Notes: generated from the sequence alone by a model not told the origin. A stretch of 64,000 nt of DNA from Cryptococcus deneoformans JEC21 (GCF_000091045.1 NC_006679.1:460781-524780), one strand, 5' to 3'. Positions 24,715 through 38,200 are shown, counted from the stretch's first letter. Numbers and translations: made by a program.

Positions 24715-26014
24715 ATGACCACTACAATCCCCTCTTCCAACTCTGATACTTCCCCATATACTTCCATCACTATCCCCGCCACCAAGGCACCAAAACACGA
24801 AGACCTCGTCGAAGCCGTTCTCGATTCGGTCGACAACATCACAACCGACTTCATTGACAACTCTTCGCTAACTTCTACAGATGTGAAGAATGATCCTATA
24901 CTATCGTCAATTGCTCAGAAACAAGTGCAGGAGACTGTCAAAAATATACCAAAGGGAGGGTTCACGGCAAAGCCAGCTCCCAACAGCACTTACAAAGGGA
25001 ATGCTGGTCCTAGAATGACCAAGACTGCGGCCTTGAGGCTGGGTTTGAAATGGGAGGATGTGAAACCTAAGAGGGAAATAACAGAGAAATCGGAGGAAGG
25101 CAAGGGGACACCAGGGCATAAGAGAACAGGCCTGGATATTGTGAGTGAACTAAAAGTAACCTAGGCGAGTATTAACTGGTATCACAGAAAGTACCTTCCT
25201 TGGCCGCTCCTTCAGTTACCCCTCGATCGACAAGGACGTCTCAGCTCAGGACTGGGGTGCAATTAACACCGCAGAGTATTAAAAAAGACCCTCAGACGAT
25301 GGCCGTGGCCAATAAATCCCGCGAAATGGAAGAGAGAGAGCGTAGAAGAAAAAGCATTGCTCGGCCCACCAGCCTCGCCCCTCCGTCCATCGTGAGTAAC
25401 ATAATGGTTCGATCATATAAAAAGGAAGAAGGAAGCTGATGCTGCAGAAATCTAGACACCACGACAAAACAAGTCCTCCATGCTCCGTACGGGTATCAAA
25501 TCTCCGCAATCAGTCTCAAGTGTTTCTTCCACGACACAATCGATGTCTCTTGCTGGACATAGCGAGGAAGTAAACGGGAAGGGAGGCGATAAAGGGGTTA
25601 AGTCCAAGCTTCCTCGAAAATCCGAAATGATGCCACTTAAAAGTTTGGGCACACCTAGTATTGTGAGTCTGAGATTTTAATTCCCCTCCATAAATTGTTG
25701 ACAGTCGCTGGCAGACACCAAGGTTGAATAAAGCAGCCCTGCTCCGAGCTCCTCATTCATCCCACTCCTCAATCTCATATTCGCCATCGCCATCACCTTT
25801 CAAAACCAGAGGGCATAGCCCCATTAGTTCCACGTCGTCCAATCCAAGATCTTCTTTTGCAGCCTCAGGCGTAACCAACAGAACATCTACCCGGTCAGCC
25901 ACAAGCAAAGAGGTGCCAGCTTCGCCTGGTGTTGGACCAGCAGCTACCAAATCGAGTCTGCTGAGAGCAGCACAAGGAGCCAAAGTACCTAAAGTTGTAT
26001 CATCCGGAGTTTGA
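24715..26014 (+). CDS. Basic Ser/Pro-rich protein built from repeated exons; function unknown
   Basis: Four exons: join(24715..25140, 25188..25391, 25456..25662, 25715..26014), 378 residues. All three introns are phase 0, and exons 2 and 3 are almost equal (204 and 207 nt). A motif recurs five times: PRMTKTAALRLG (about 98-109), PRSTRTSQLRTG (154-165), PRQNKSSMLRTG (212-223), PRLNKAALLRAP (281-292) and ATKSSLLRAAQG (356-367). Exons 2 and 3 end in the same P-S-I, and exons 3 and 4 start in T-P-R. Outside the motifs the chain is low-complexity, basic and apparently disordered, with no membrane segment or enzyme motif. Such sequences occur in cytoskeleton- or nucleic-acid-associated proteins, but I cannot assign a function. 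Confidence 0.75.
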
Positions 26015-27521
26015 ATTGTGGCTTTTTACTCTTGATTCCTTTACTTTTGAATCGAATTGTTTTCGTTTGTATGGTGTTAATAAGCTTTTTTGCATGTCTT
26101 GTGACGTAGCAATCCCATGAAAAAAGATGGAATTAATCGTCTACATAGATCAGCAGCAGTACATTCACGTCATTATTACTGGGTACTTTATTGTTAATAA
26201 AAGTAACGCAGATTCGAACTTCCATGTGCCATGTCGGTAATCTTATGCAGCACCCCCCTGCACAAGCTGCAGTGCAGGAACAGCATCGATTTCAGTCAGC
26301 TGTTGGCGCGACCACCATCGGCCGGCCAAAAGAGGGGACTTTGATATTTGATCCTTGTTAACCGCGTCCCAAGGGCAGATGACTTCAGTGGCGATTGAGA
26401 GTATTACATCGATCACGGTGTGAAGTCGTAAATGCAGCCTCATATCTCCGCGATACCGTTCAGAGATTCAAGAGCAATAAGCAGACGTACATTATAGAAG
26501 TAGCGGGCGGCGATTGATCTTCAGAAGCTACACGATCGTCGTACCGTCCGGCTTCGGTGAACGGAAGTAACTGATGATGAGTGGCGATACCCCAGCTGCG
26601 TATCGCCGAGTGGCACTTCCTACGTATGCCTCCGACGCAATGACTCGTCTCTGAAGATATCATGGATAAATCATTTACATCTATCCAGTGTGTAATAGAA
26701 AATAGGATCATGCAAAGCGCACCAGATGCGATCGGATCGAGAAACTGGAGTTGCCGTTGGGAAACGGACGGCGGGAAGAGACCGAGAAGCCTGGGCAGGA
26801 GTTTTGTCGATCGTAACGAACCGACGCCGTTCAACGCCCCGAACGGTGGAGGCTTACCGGATCTTCAGGGCCAACGTTATCTCTGGACGTCATAGGACGT
26901 CACTTTCCCGCTTTTGATTCCAAATCATTCCCGGCCTGGTGACCTCGACCCTCGATGTCAAGCTGGTGGCTTAGTGGCTGGTGATCTAAATAAGCAGGCA
27001 TCCCAGTGCAAAGGTTGTGCTGTGGGCGTGGGCTATGCAGTTCAATGCTGTGGGCCGATGAAGCATAAATGCGTAATGACTACAGTATCCTAGTGCCTAG
27101 TTTCCGAGGGATACAATTGATACGTTACGTGAATGCACCTCTACTTGTATATAAAGTAAACCGACATTTCGCCGTCGAAAGCATTTGCACTATTATTATT
27201 GTTGTTGACGTCCATCATTACATCTGTCCTTCACCCCGCGCTCTTACTTGCCATTAACCTCTGGCTTACTCAGCTAAACGCAATCTTTTCAACCTGTGCC
27301 GCTAAAATCCCCCTGAAAGGTTTGGTACTATAATGTGCGTCGTCTCTCCTGTCTTGCCATGCCGATGCCCGGTCCGTGACCATCGAACAAATCCTCCACC
27401 CACGTTCTTTTCTAGCACTCGCCGTATTTATTGTATGACATACCGATCAAGAGTGCACCCATTCTGTTCATAATACTGATTGTGACCTTTTGAATCTACA
27501 GCAAACAACAATACCGAAATC
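26015..27521. other. Long intergenic region upstream of EGT1
   Basis: This 1.5-kb gap contains no supported coding gene. A perfect TATATAAA stands at about 27148-27155, some 370 bp before the EGT1 start codon, suggesting a long leader. A short dyad (CTGCAC, 8 nt, GTGCAG) lies at 26258-26277. An unannotated non-coding RNA is possible but has no sequence support. Confidence 0.45.
27148..27155 (+). promoter_or_regulatory. Possible TATA box of EGT1
   Basis: A TATATAAA octamer on the coding strand upstream of EGT1. The 370-bp distance to the ATG would imply a long or spliced 5' leader. Confidence 0.4.
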
Positions 27522-30500
27522 ATGACTTCCGCAATCTTCACCTTACCTCCTACTAGGCGGACATTGTCAGGATCGTCGGACTCAGATACCTCACCATGGA
27601 GCTTACGCTCAGAGATCGAATCCGCTTTGAAAGGAACCGATGTGCCTATTATCCCCGGCGTTCGGGAGGAGGACAACGAATGGTCATTCAAGAGAAGTGT
27701 ACCTACTGTGGTGCTTTACGATGAGACCGGCCTTCGGTGAGCAGCCTAAACTATGGTGCTCGATTGAGAAGATATCGCTGATCCAGCGGAATGCAGACTC
27801 TACGACAAGATTACCGCTGAAGCTCCCGAATATTACCTCTTCAATGACGAGTTAAACCTTCTTAAAGTTCATGGCAAAGAGATCGCTCAATGTATGGGGT
27901 TCAGTCGCTCACATAAGAACAACAAGGGACCTTTCCATGGCACTGAATATCCCCCTGAAAAAAGATGGAAGCCTGCTCGTTGGGGCGATGAAGCCGTAGG
28001 CAAATGGAACCACGGAGTCAACGGAGAAGAGGGTTTGGGCGGGGATTGGCAAAGAGGCTGGGATATTGTTGAGCTCGGTGCTGGGTAAGTCCTTCGATAC
28101 ATGAGTCCGTTGATCTTATATCCTGATTGTCGGCTTCTTTAGTGCTCTTCGCAAGACTGCACACCTTCTCACTGCATTAACTTCTTCTCTTCCCGACCCT
28201 CCTTCCAACGCATCTACTCTTCCCCCGCCTATCACTTACCATCCTCTTGACCTTTCCTACCCTGAGCTTAATCGTGTTCTCGGCGAGATGCATGAGGCAA
28301 TTGGCGACAAGCTTGACGGTAAAGTCGCCTGTGTTGGCTTACACGGTGATTATGAAGCTGGTTTGCAGTTCATTCGCGATGGAAAGCTGGCCCAAATGCG
28401 CAAATCTTTCAATAACAAGTCGGAAAGCTTTGCTGAAGAGCCGTTCGTCAACTCGACGGCTTCTTCCGTTCCTCAAGCGATCCCGATTGCCAATCAGACT
28501 TACCAAGAGGGTAGTCCTACTTTGAGCCCCCTCTCCACTCATTTGGTCACCCCTCGAGATGCACCTTCTCCATTGCCGGCCATGTATGATCCCCGTATCG
28601 TTCACGGGGGCTCCAGTCCAAGCAGTTATTCCTCTGAGCCTTCCGAGGAGCACATGCCTGTCTCGAAGGAAACTAGCCATCCCCGAAGTGCTGCTCGAGA
28701 GGCTCCTGTTCCTGGCATTGGTCCTGGTCCAACTCAAGCTGACCGTCCTTTGCACTTCATCTTCCTTGGCTCATCTTTGGGCAACTTTGAACGGCCTTCT
28801 GCAGCGCCATTCCTCAAGTCTTTGCCTTTGCGAGCTGGCGATACACTCCTCCTTGGCTTGGACGGTCGTCCGGCGTTGGGTAAAGAGGGGAGCAAGAAGG
28901 TTGAAGTTGCATACAATGATCCGGCCGGACATACCAAGAGATTCGAAGAGCATGGATGGGACATCGTTAAACAAGAGTTGGGGGCGAAAGGAAATGCCGA
29001 GTTCGTAGGGCGCTATAACGAAGAGCTTGGTGAGTCAATGGGAAGATTTGCCGATAATTGCCGATGCTGATTCTATCTTCAAAACAGGGAGGCATGAGGC
29101 GTACTTCCGGTCAAAGGAGCGCCAGACTATCCACCTTCCTACTTACGATCAGGACATTACTATCGAGGAGGGTGAGCTTCTCAACATAGAATGGTCGTAC
29201 AAGGTAAATCTGCCCAGCCCATGCTTCCCCTTTTTCCCATATCCTTTATCCTGAATTCGGAATAACTCGTGTGTATGCGGACATGAAGCTGACGCATGGC
29301 TTTGGGCCCTTTAGTACTCTATAAAAGAGGCAATGGACCTCTTTACTGCAGCTGATCTGCGTGTCATCAATTCGTGGAAAGCACCCAACAGTGAATACCG
29401 CCTTTGGCTTCTTGAAAGACCTTCAGTTAGATTCATCGCTCCTGCTTCCAACGATATTGCCAGCGACAGGCTTTCTGCATTGAACATGTTCAACAGCGCC
29501 AATGGCGGCGAGTTGCTAAAGGTGAAAGGATTACCCAAGTGGGAGGAGTGGATTGCCCTTTGGAAGCTTTGGGATCAGTGAGTATCTTGTCCCAGGTGGG
29601 TATGCGTTCTGATGAAATGGCAGCATTACACTTGATATGATCCCCAAAGAGCTCTTGCATCAGAAACCCATTGATTTGAGGCATATCTGTCTCTTTTACC
29701 TTGGTCACATGTGAGTTGCGTGCCAGATGAAGTATCTAGCGGTCAGCTGATATCGTAAATAGCCCCACTTTTCTTGACATTCATCTCACCCGTATGACCA
29801 CGGGTCGTCACACTGAGCCAGGGTATTTCAAGGACATCTTTGAGCGAGGAATTGATCCCGACGTTGACGATCCTACGAAATGTCATGTAAGCGCTCTGCC
29901 GTCTTTTCAGAGATGTGTTTCATGCTTACGATATTCTCAGGACCACTCTGAGGTACCCGCCTCTGAAGAGGATTGGCCCAATTTGACTCAAATCCTCGAC
30001 TTCCGAGATCGCGTTCGTCAACGACTTCTGGGCATCTATTCTGATTTGGCCTCTGGCAAGATGCCGCTCAACAGGCGGGTAGGACGAGTTCTGTTCATGG
30101 GCTTTGAGCATGAAGCTATGCACGCGGAGACACTGCTCTATATGCTCGCTCAGAGCCCCCTCACTAGGGCTCCCACTACCGTAAAGGAGCCGCAATGGGA
30201 GTTGTTAAAGGAACAATGGGCTGCGGCTAAGGCTGAGAATAGGGTGCTCATTGTAAAAGGTGGTGAAATCTTGATGGGCCATGATGATGCTGAAAAGGAT
30301 GATGAAAAATGCCAGACTGGCGAATCTTGGGCAGACCACGAGTTTGGATGGGACAATGAACATCCTCGCGTCAGTCAGCAGGTCAAGACATTCAAGATCG
30401 ACTCTCTTCCCATTAGCAACAGCGATTATCTTTCTTTCCTTTCATCCACTGGCGCCCTAGACAACCTGAAATGCGAGACAGCCCCGGCTTCTTGGGTCAA

Positions 30501-31138
30501 CACAAGTCAGACCGACACTCCTGAATGGAAGATCCGCACATTTTACGGCCCAGTTGGTTTCGATGTGGGTGGCAGTTGGCCCTTGATGGCTAGCAAGCTT
30601 GAGTTAGACGGCTTTGCAAAATGGAAGGGTGGGAGGTTGCCGACCGAGGCTGAGTTGAGAAAGCTGTGGGAAAGTGAAGAGGGACCAAGAGTGAATGGGG
30701 CAGTGAATAACGTTGGAGTCAAGAACTGGCATCCTGTACCGTGAGTTCATCCACAACTACCTTTGTCATCCAAGGCATTGCTAATGAGCACGCCATCAGC
30801 CCTACCAACACATACATCGACAACGCCGGAAATGTCATCCATGGACACAATGGCGGTGTGTGGGAATGGACCGACACGCCTTTCGATGGGTATGAAGGGT
30901 TCCTCACTTCACAGCTCTACCCAGGTTACTCTTCCGATTTTTTTGATGGGAAGCACTTCGTTGTGGTAAGTTTATGCCACCTTTAAATCAAAGTTGAAGC
31001 TCATGCTTGTTGATAATTTAGCTTGGTGGTTCTTACGCCACTATCCCCCAAATCGCTGGACGCAAGAGCTTCCGAAATTGGTATCAGTCCAACTACAAGT
31101 ACTCCTTTGTAGGAGGCCGAGTAGCCTATGACGCCTAG
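27522..31138 (+). CDS. EGT1: Ergothioneine biosynthesis protein Egt1 (histidine methyltransferase plus sulfoxide synthase)
   Basis: Ten exons: join(27522..27736, 27797..28084, 28143..29029, 29088..29203, 29315..29577, 29624..29710, 29763..29886, 29941..30740, 30800..30965, 31022..31138), 1020 residues. The amino half is the SAM-dependent histidine trimethyltransferase domain (EgtD type), with the motif WDIVELGAG (about 160-168). A DinB-like segment follows with GHIPTFLDIHLTR and EHEAMHAET (about 715), the His ligands for iron. The carboxyl part is a formylglycine-generating-enzyme-like domain ending GGSYATIPQIAGRKSFRNWYQ. Fungal Egt1 makes hercynine from histidine and couples it to cysteine with oxygen. 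The protein is longer than the usual 850-880 because a Ser/Pro-rich insert of about 110 residues (about 255-365) splits the methyltransferase domain. All junctions keep frame. Confidence 0.92.
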
Positions 31139-31489
31139 GTCATGTTTCAGAGTAAATCTACTATAGCGAAATATAGAACTATTGTAATCCAGAACAATGA
31201 GAAAAAAGCAAATATTAAGAGCAGCATTTGTAGCACTTGAAGTAGCTTCATGTATACACGGCCTCGAGAAGTTAAACAACCAATTATGATGAATCAATTC
31301 ACATGAATGCTTGATAACCTATTATGCATAAGTACTACCAATGGAGTGTTGTCTTATACTGCAATCTGCTTTACTTGGACAAACGATTACTAAAAAAGAT
31401 ATTTTCGATATCTTGCGTAACACAGCGGATCGACGTATTCCCCTATTTCTTTGTACATCATGCCAGGAGACTTCAGCGAATAATGTTGA
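31139..31489. other. Convergent 3' region between EGT1 and SAC6
   Basis: This 351-bp AT-rich gap separates two converging genes and shows only 3' untranslated character. Confidence 0.45.
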
Positions 31490-33942
31490 CTATTGGTTTA
31501 AAGAGGCGCTCCAAAGGGCACCAACGAATGTAAGGATCTATCAAAATGATTGTCAGCACTACCCATCGATCTGTGCATGGGAGGAAGATACTCACAAGTC
31601 GAGGTCGGACGTCGACAATATCTGCAATAATATTTTGGCATCAGAATAAAAAAAACATAACACAATACACAAGACCCTTGACTTACCTTCTGGCACAAGG
31701 AAAATCAAAGCACCCATCTTTCGCGCGATAGAAATCGCCAATTTAGCTACAACAACGCTTTAGCCATCCAATCTTTCGATGTTAATTCAATAAATTTACC
31801 GTTCATCCTCTTCTCCTCCTCGTCTGCGCCTTGAGTGACCAAAGAATAGTCCACAATGCCCGGCTTGACGCCATTCAAAAGGTCCAAGAAGAAAACAGCG
31901 TTGGAGAGACTGGGGTCTTTGAAGCTCCTCATAGTGGAAGTCTTCCCTCCCTTCTTAACCGTCTCATTGGCCCATTTGATAATGTCCTGATCAGTTACAC
32001 CCTTACCGTCTTTTGAAATACTGGCAAGGGTTTGGTTGATGCTCAACCTCATCAATTGCCACACGAGACCAAGGACCAAAGTACGGGTACCATCGACAAT
32101 GTCTGAACCCTGGATACCAACAATGTGCATGCCGTTGGCCTTGGCAAGGTCAACAGAGTAATTGGTATTCTCGACGGCCTTGAATCGAGAGAGCTCCTGA
32201 CCTTCTCGAGGCTTGGAAACTCGACGCCAGATAACGGAACCAGGAATGACCTTGTCGAATCCTTGCAACAAGACGGTCCCGTCTTTTAGATCTTCGAACA
32301 AGTTGTAAACTCCAGGTTCGACATCCAAAGAATTTAGCCAAAGAGTGAACACCCTTGCTTCCCTTTCACCTTCTGCATCAAAGTCCTCGATAGGTGGTGG
32401 AGCCTCAGTCTCCTCAAGAGGATCAAGTCCGGGCCACGTGTTGAAGAGGTTCGCGACAAAGGCCAAGTTGAGCTTGGGGTTACCGTTAACGAGGGAGTTA
32501 GGAGTAAGGAAACGTCGGCAGCCAATTCGATCGGCGTTTTGAAGCACCTCTTCAGCACGCTTATGGAGATCAGAAATCTGAAGAGGAGATCGGGAGCACT
32601 GGTCGGGCTTGAGTTGATTGAGGAGGATAGTGTAGTTTTCACCATCAGAGACATCTTTAGTGAAGTTTTCAACTCTGTGACACGTCAGCCTTTGACTTCT
32701 TCTTCTCCAAAAGAGCTCACCGTCTATGCCATCCAGCCGCTTTGAGATGGTAATTGAACCATCTCAACAAGATCTGATCAGGAGGTAACCTCAAGAACTC
32801 CTCCAAGGTCTCTTCATCTTCCAACAATCTGTACAACTCGGGGTGGATCTTGATGTCAATCTTGCTGAGCAAACCTCTTCTAATGATCTGCCAAATCAGA
32901 CCTAAAATCAAGTGCTCCCTTCCCTCAATAAGGTCCTGGGGACCAATGTTGACTACAGAGCATCCGATACCCTTGGAAGAGGTGATAACGATGTTGTTAT
33001 TTTCAGTCATTTGGAAAGCGTTAAGAGGACGGGCCTTGCCAGCTTTGACTGTGGGCTTGTTGAGGACTCGTTCATCGATAGTTTCGGGAACAGCGTCATT
33101 GATGAGTTTACAGAGGATAAGGCCGTCTAAACATACGTCAGTCTGATCTTATTAGTGATGACCCATAAATTTACCTCGGCATTCGTCAAACAGTTGCATA
33201 GTGTCGGTGGGAATAGGGAGAAGGTGACCGACGTCCTTATCAGCAGCAAGGACCTAGTGCATAGTGCATTTAGCTTTGCTTTATGAAACGTTAGATATAT
33301 TGCTTACAGTGTTGACGTGATCAGTGAAAGACCGTCTTTCATCCTCGTTGATAGTGTGCTGAGCGTTTGTACCGGCTGTACCGCGAACGGAGATATTACC
33401 TTTGTTGTGCTCCAGCCTCAATTGACGTTAGTTTCCCATGGTACAAATGATATTACTAGCAAGAACTTACAGAGGCTGACTTTTGGCGGCCTTCAACAAG
33501 GAGTGTAATTGCACCCAGTCTTCCAGCTCGACTCGTCCAGAAGCATCGATGTTGACGTTTTTGAGAGTCTCTCGAGCCTAATTACATAATATGAGCTACA
33601 TGATTTATGGAATGGCTTCAAGAAAAGTGCATAGGCTTGTAGATGGCAAGGAAAAGACTACTTACAGAGTCATAATCCGCCTCGCCGTTTGCTTGGAGCG
33701 CAGAGATAACGGTGGCCTTGTCCAAGCTTCCCTTGTCATCCACATCGATTTGCCTACGAATCAATTAACATTAGCAGACAGGAACTGGATGGGGTCCACA
33801 GGTCATTCAAATCCAAGTTCAAGGTCGGACGGTCGCAAGAGGCGTGGGAGGACTATGACACTCACTTGAACTTGTTGATGAGGTCGAAGATTTCATCCTG
33901 CTTGAGATCGGGGTATTTCTTTCCGAGTTTGATGGCCTGCAT
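31490..33942 (-). CDS. SAC6: Fimbrin (actin-bundling protein Sac6)
   Basis: Ten exons: complement(31490..31537, 31596..31621, 31687..31746, 31800..32674, 32721..33126, 33175..33253, 33308..33416, 33471..33577, 33666..33753, 33866..33942), 624 residues, close to the usual 620-640. The amino part is an EF-hand pair region (IDVDDKGSLDKATV, NIDASGRVELEDW). Four calponin-homology domains follow in two actin-binding modules: the DGLILCKLINDAVPETIDER and IVITSSKGIGCSVVNIG elements, QIIRRGLLSKID, and terminal ISIARKMGALIFLVPEDI. Fimbrin cross-links actin filaments at cortical patches during endocytosis. The start at 33942 gives MQAIKLGKKYPDLKQ, matching the fungal amino terminus; an extra upstream exon cannot be fully excluded. 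Confidence 0.92.
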
Positions 33943-34515
33943 TGTTGTGAGCTGGAGGATATGGGCCGTAGATTATTTGGATCGTAGAGATGAGAAAGAA
34001 GAAGTGAGATGGAAATGGGCAGGCAGAACTCACAGGAACGCTCACTTGCAGCACCAGCAGGACAGCTCGACGGCCGCCGTCAGCAGCGGCGCTACGTCAT
34101 GTCAACGTTACGTAACTTAGTAATGTAAGCCGGCGAAGGACTGTTGAGCAATGTTGTATGCATTTGTCTTCTTCCATGCATGAATATGAACTGCAGGGCA
34201 AGGCAATGTGCATGTACCAGAGAAAATGGAAAGCAAGTCTATGTGTACTACTCGTGGTGGAACTCGACAATTCGGATTGAGCCGGAACACATGCAGCCTG
34301 CATCATCATTTCATTCGTCTTCGCTTGCCTGGTTTTCTTCAATTCGGATTTTACAAGCTACTCTTCTAAGTCCGTCGTCGGTTTCTCAGCAACAAATTAT
34401 TTCGAACCGCACTTGATTTATCTGCCGCTGCACGTACTGGTCCACCGCTATCGAGATATTCGCAAGTCAATCACTCGCAGTAACTGCCCAATAACTCGAC
34501 CGCCAATCCTTCCCC
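33943..34515. other. Divergent promoter region between SAC6 and COX19
   Basis: This 573-bp gap between outward-reading genes should hold both promoters. Nothing else stands out. Confidence 0.45.
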
Positions 34516-34985
34516 ATGTCATTCGGAAGACCAGGCTTTGCAGATGTCTTCAAGCCTAGTCCCCCTGCTCGAGGCTCCTTCCCCTTAGATCATGACGGTA
34601 AGTATCAATTTAATATGCCTTAAAGTCATATTAAAACAGATTGCTGATATATTTAATGCATTCAGGCGAATGCAAAGCCTTCATGATTTCATATCTCAAA
34701 TGTATGAAGGAGAATGCCAACGATAATGGTAAATGCAGATTATTCTCCAAACAATATCTTGAATGCAGGATGGACAAGTGAGTGGTTCAAAGGGATCGTT
34801 GTGCTATGTTCGGGGCTAACACGATGATTAGAGGCCTTATGGCTCGAGACGACATGGCGAACCTTGGTTTGGGAGATGTTGTGGATCCTTCTGCCCTCCC
34901 TCCTGCTTCAACACAAACCACCACTGCTCCCCTTTCCAATCCGCCTCATGTCCCTCAACCTCCTTCCTCCGAACATCGCATATAA
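34516..34985 (+). CDS. COX19: Cytochrome c oxidase assembly protein Cox19
   Basis: Three exons: join(34516..34597, 34666..34777, 34832..34985), 115 residues. The protein has the twin CX9C fold: C30 and C40, then C51 and C61, the hallmark of small intermembrane-space proteins imported by Mia40. The preceding FKPSPPARGSFPLDHDGEC segment is the Cox19 type. Cox19 acts with Cox11 in copper delivery to cytochrome oxidase. The tail beyond residue 65 is longer than in yeast and Pro/Ser-rich. The model is well supported, since all four cysteines fall correctly across the splice junctions. Confidence 0.92.
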
Positions 34986-35238
34986 ACTCTATGGCTGCAC
35001 TTGTCATTTTCCTTTGCAGCATTTCAACTCCAATCGGGTGTGTTAGTGTGCAACTGTTAGCAGAGCGACTGATACAGGACAACAACATCCCGTCCATAGA
35101 AAAAGAAATTCCATTAGCACATCTCATTAACACATCATTATTGATATTGTATGAATTCACAACTCCATTAGGCTATTGTTCCCACGTGATGACATAGTCC
35201 ATACAATAATATGTTACATTCAGTTGGGCTAAGCTTGA

Positions 35239-38200
35239 CTACCAGAACCACCAGCTCTTCTTGATATCCTTCCTCTCGACGGTTCTCCTTCTTTCATCAC
35301 CCTCCTTCCTCACATTCTCCCACATCTCTTTCAACCTCCCCAAATCATCCAATAACTCCGCTCGATGCGTTTCCTCACTTAGATAGTAATGGAAGCGATC
35401 GTAAGGTAGCTGTTCTTCAGGATCTTCCTCCGTTTTCAAGGCTTGAAGGGATGCGCACAAAATCTCTGCTTGGGATTTCAGAGTTTCAAGATGAGCATGT
35501 CTGGCACGCGAAGCCTGCGCAAGTTGGGAGGCCGCAGTGTAAACTGCTTCTTCTAGCGCCTGCCCAACGATATCAGCTACCAGACTGTAATGTATATGGG
35601 AAAGAGCCTACCTTGACGTCCTTGACCTTCTGGACAAGCTGGCGCTCCTTTTCTCGTAATTCCAGGACGACCGAACACATCTCCACATCTATCTGAAGAT
35701 GTTGTCTGGTGGTTTTCATCAGCAAAAAGTCAACATGTCTTGGAACTTGACTCACGGTGACAGCATTCGAGCACCCTTGTAATCATCCAGATCATTGAAA
35801 GAATGTCTGTACTGGCCATCAGCCTCCGTTCGTCCATATCTACATCATGATTCACCTTCTCACCACAGGTTTGACCGCTTCCTCCTCCCGTTTTCCTGTT
35901 CCATGGGGATTTTGCACTTCCCATTCCATCCCCGTCTCATCTAGAGCCACATCTGCGCCGTCACTACTGCTCCTCAACATCACAGTTGATCGCCCTTTGT
36001 TCCGCCACGCTATCGCCCTTTCAGACGCCGGTCTAGATACAGCATTACTCATCCCTCTACCACCGACATTTCCTGCCCTATTGTTTTTTACATGATTTTG
36101 CCCCAGATCCAAATCTGAACGTTCTTCCCCAGGACTCTTGCCAGGATAGCCACTGACACGAGACCATACGTCGGACTCGTTACCAGAAGGTATAATGATA
36201 GTGGGAGGACGGGCGCTAGGAGCACGGCTTAGAGTTCGAGAGGTATTGGAAAGCAAATTAGGCTTGGAGGGAATGGAGAAAGGAGATGGTGCAAGTTGGG
36301 CGGAAAAATGACGGGTGGATGTTGATGGTGAAACAGATGAAGGTTCGAGGTGATCCTCATCTTCTGCAGGGCTACCAGGATATCAGTAACGAGAGAATTC
36401 AAGTAAACTCACGGTTCGATGACAGTCGGTACAGGCCCATGCTTTTTTCTCATCAAAGTCGTCCTTAGAGAACCAGGGCTAGGCCCTCCAGTTTCGGAAT
36501 CTGATGTTTCGTAGGCCGTTCCTTTCCTCCTAGCCCATAATCAGCGTTTAAATCTGCAAATTACATTAGACTCACGACATAATACCCATACCTCCCCTCA
36601 ATGCCTGTCCGGCACGTTCAGAAAACTCTTTGATCGTTCCCTTCAAGTCTCCTTCTTCCTCTCTCATTGTATCATCCCGACTCGTTGTCCTTTTCCGCAG
36701 CACACTTCTTTCTTTTTCTCGGATCCCGCTTCTACCCATACCGAGTGTCAGCGTCCCACGCCGTTTTCTTCTCCCTTCAACGCTATCTGCAACACTCCCA
36801 TTCCATAGCTCTGCTATACGCCTTGCGCCCATGACATCCCACTCTTTCTCCTTACTTTTTAGTATGCATTTGATGTAAGCTTCAAGATGGGTTGTTATTG
36901 CGTCGGGAGGCGCAATGCTGCCAATTTCGTCGTCAGGGATGATCATTACCATACCTGGATCTTCAAGCTCTTGTTCATCTAGACGGTGACGAAGGTGGTG
37001 TTCCCTCCAACGAAGCGAAGTCTCTTCTCCACCGCCACCTTTCAGATTCGCCGACAAATGACTAGCTGTCTGGGCCACACCTGTGAGTAGACGTTGTACC
37101 CGCAGATGGTCTCCCTTGTGCAATCGATCAGAAAGATAATGTTGAGACAAAGCTCGGATAGAAGGAACGGAGAAAAATGGAGAATCCGTGCCCGATTTCA
37201 CGTTTTCTTGGTAGCTGAGCCATGTTTTGAGAGTACGTCCAATACTTGAGAAGGGATCTTTTGGAAGCTACACCGTCAGTCCTGTAGTTTGTAATGCAAC
37301 TTACTCGTTCAACATCTAGAGCATCTAACTGATAGTGAATGCTGGTGATTGAGCTCAGTAGTGAAGATAGCGTCTTGGGGTCAATACATCCTCCAGATGT
37401 CTCCTTCTACTTTGGGTCAGTACACGTTTTGGAAGGCAAAGAAGTACGTACCTCAATCTTCAAGCTTTCTTCATGCTCCATCCCCATTTCCCTTCTCCAC
37501 CTGGAGATGGCATTCTTCGTCTCGTCGCAGAATAATCCATCAACTTCCATCCCAGGCCCGATCAAACGTCCATGCATATCTTCTCCTACGTCTTGGAACA
37601 TGCCCCATAGTGCTAAAGCCGCTTGAATGAGTTTGACCAGTTCGATGACGAGATATGTGAATGGGTCCGAATTTATGTCATGGCCATTTGCTACTGGTGA
37701 TCGAATAGAAGACGGCGGGGAAACATGAGGGTGTGTAGAATGTATGCTGTGAGATGAAATAGATATAGATGGTCTTCGCGTAGGCGACGTCGACGGGGAG
37801 GAATTTCTAACAAACATCGGACCAGAGTGGACGGGGACAGGAACGCGGTACAAGTCGTGAAACTTTCTCCGTAGAGCCGCTCTAGAGTGATGTCAGTTGA
37901 TTGCGCTCTAACGGAAATACGTACATGGGTGGCTCCAGCCCCAGCACGGCTCGACCTCCGCATCCCAATCTTCGTAAACCTGTGTTCACAACAATGTATG
38001 ATTTTGCCACTCTGAAATCGCCTCCTGGAACAGGGTTTCTTTCTGCTCATTAGCCATGTTCAAAGTCGGACAGAGACAACGTACACATCCTGTCCGAAAG
38101 CGGAAGGACTGGTCACCAACAAAAAGCCCAGCTCGGTCTATAAAGGTAGTGAGCGAGTGGTCCATGACTATAGAGATTGGCATACTCTACGTGGCTGTGA

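Noticed and set aside
26218..26240. T-arm-like GTTCGAATC on the minus strand, possible tRNA
   Set aside because: No flanking acceptor, D or anticodon stem could be folded around it.
37925..38137. An alternative frame in the Stb6-like gene giving VYEDWDAEVEPCWGW
   Set aside because: It needs a later acceptor and breaks the resemblance to Stb6-like proteins downstream; the TTTCAG acceptor keeps frame through all remaining exons.
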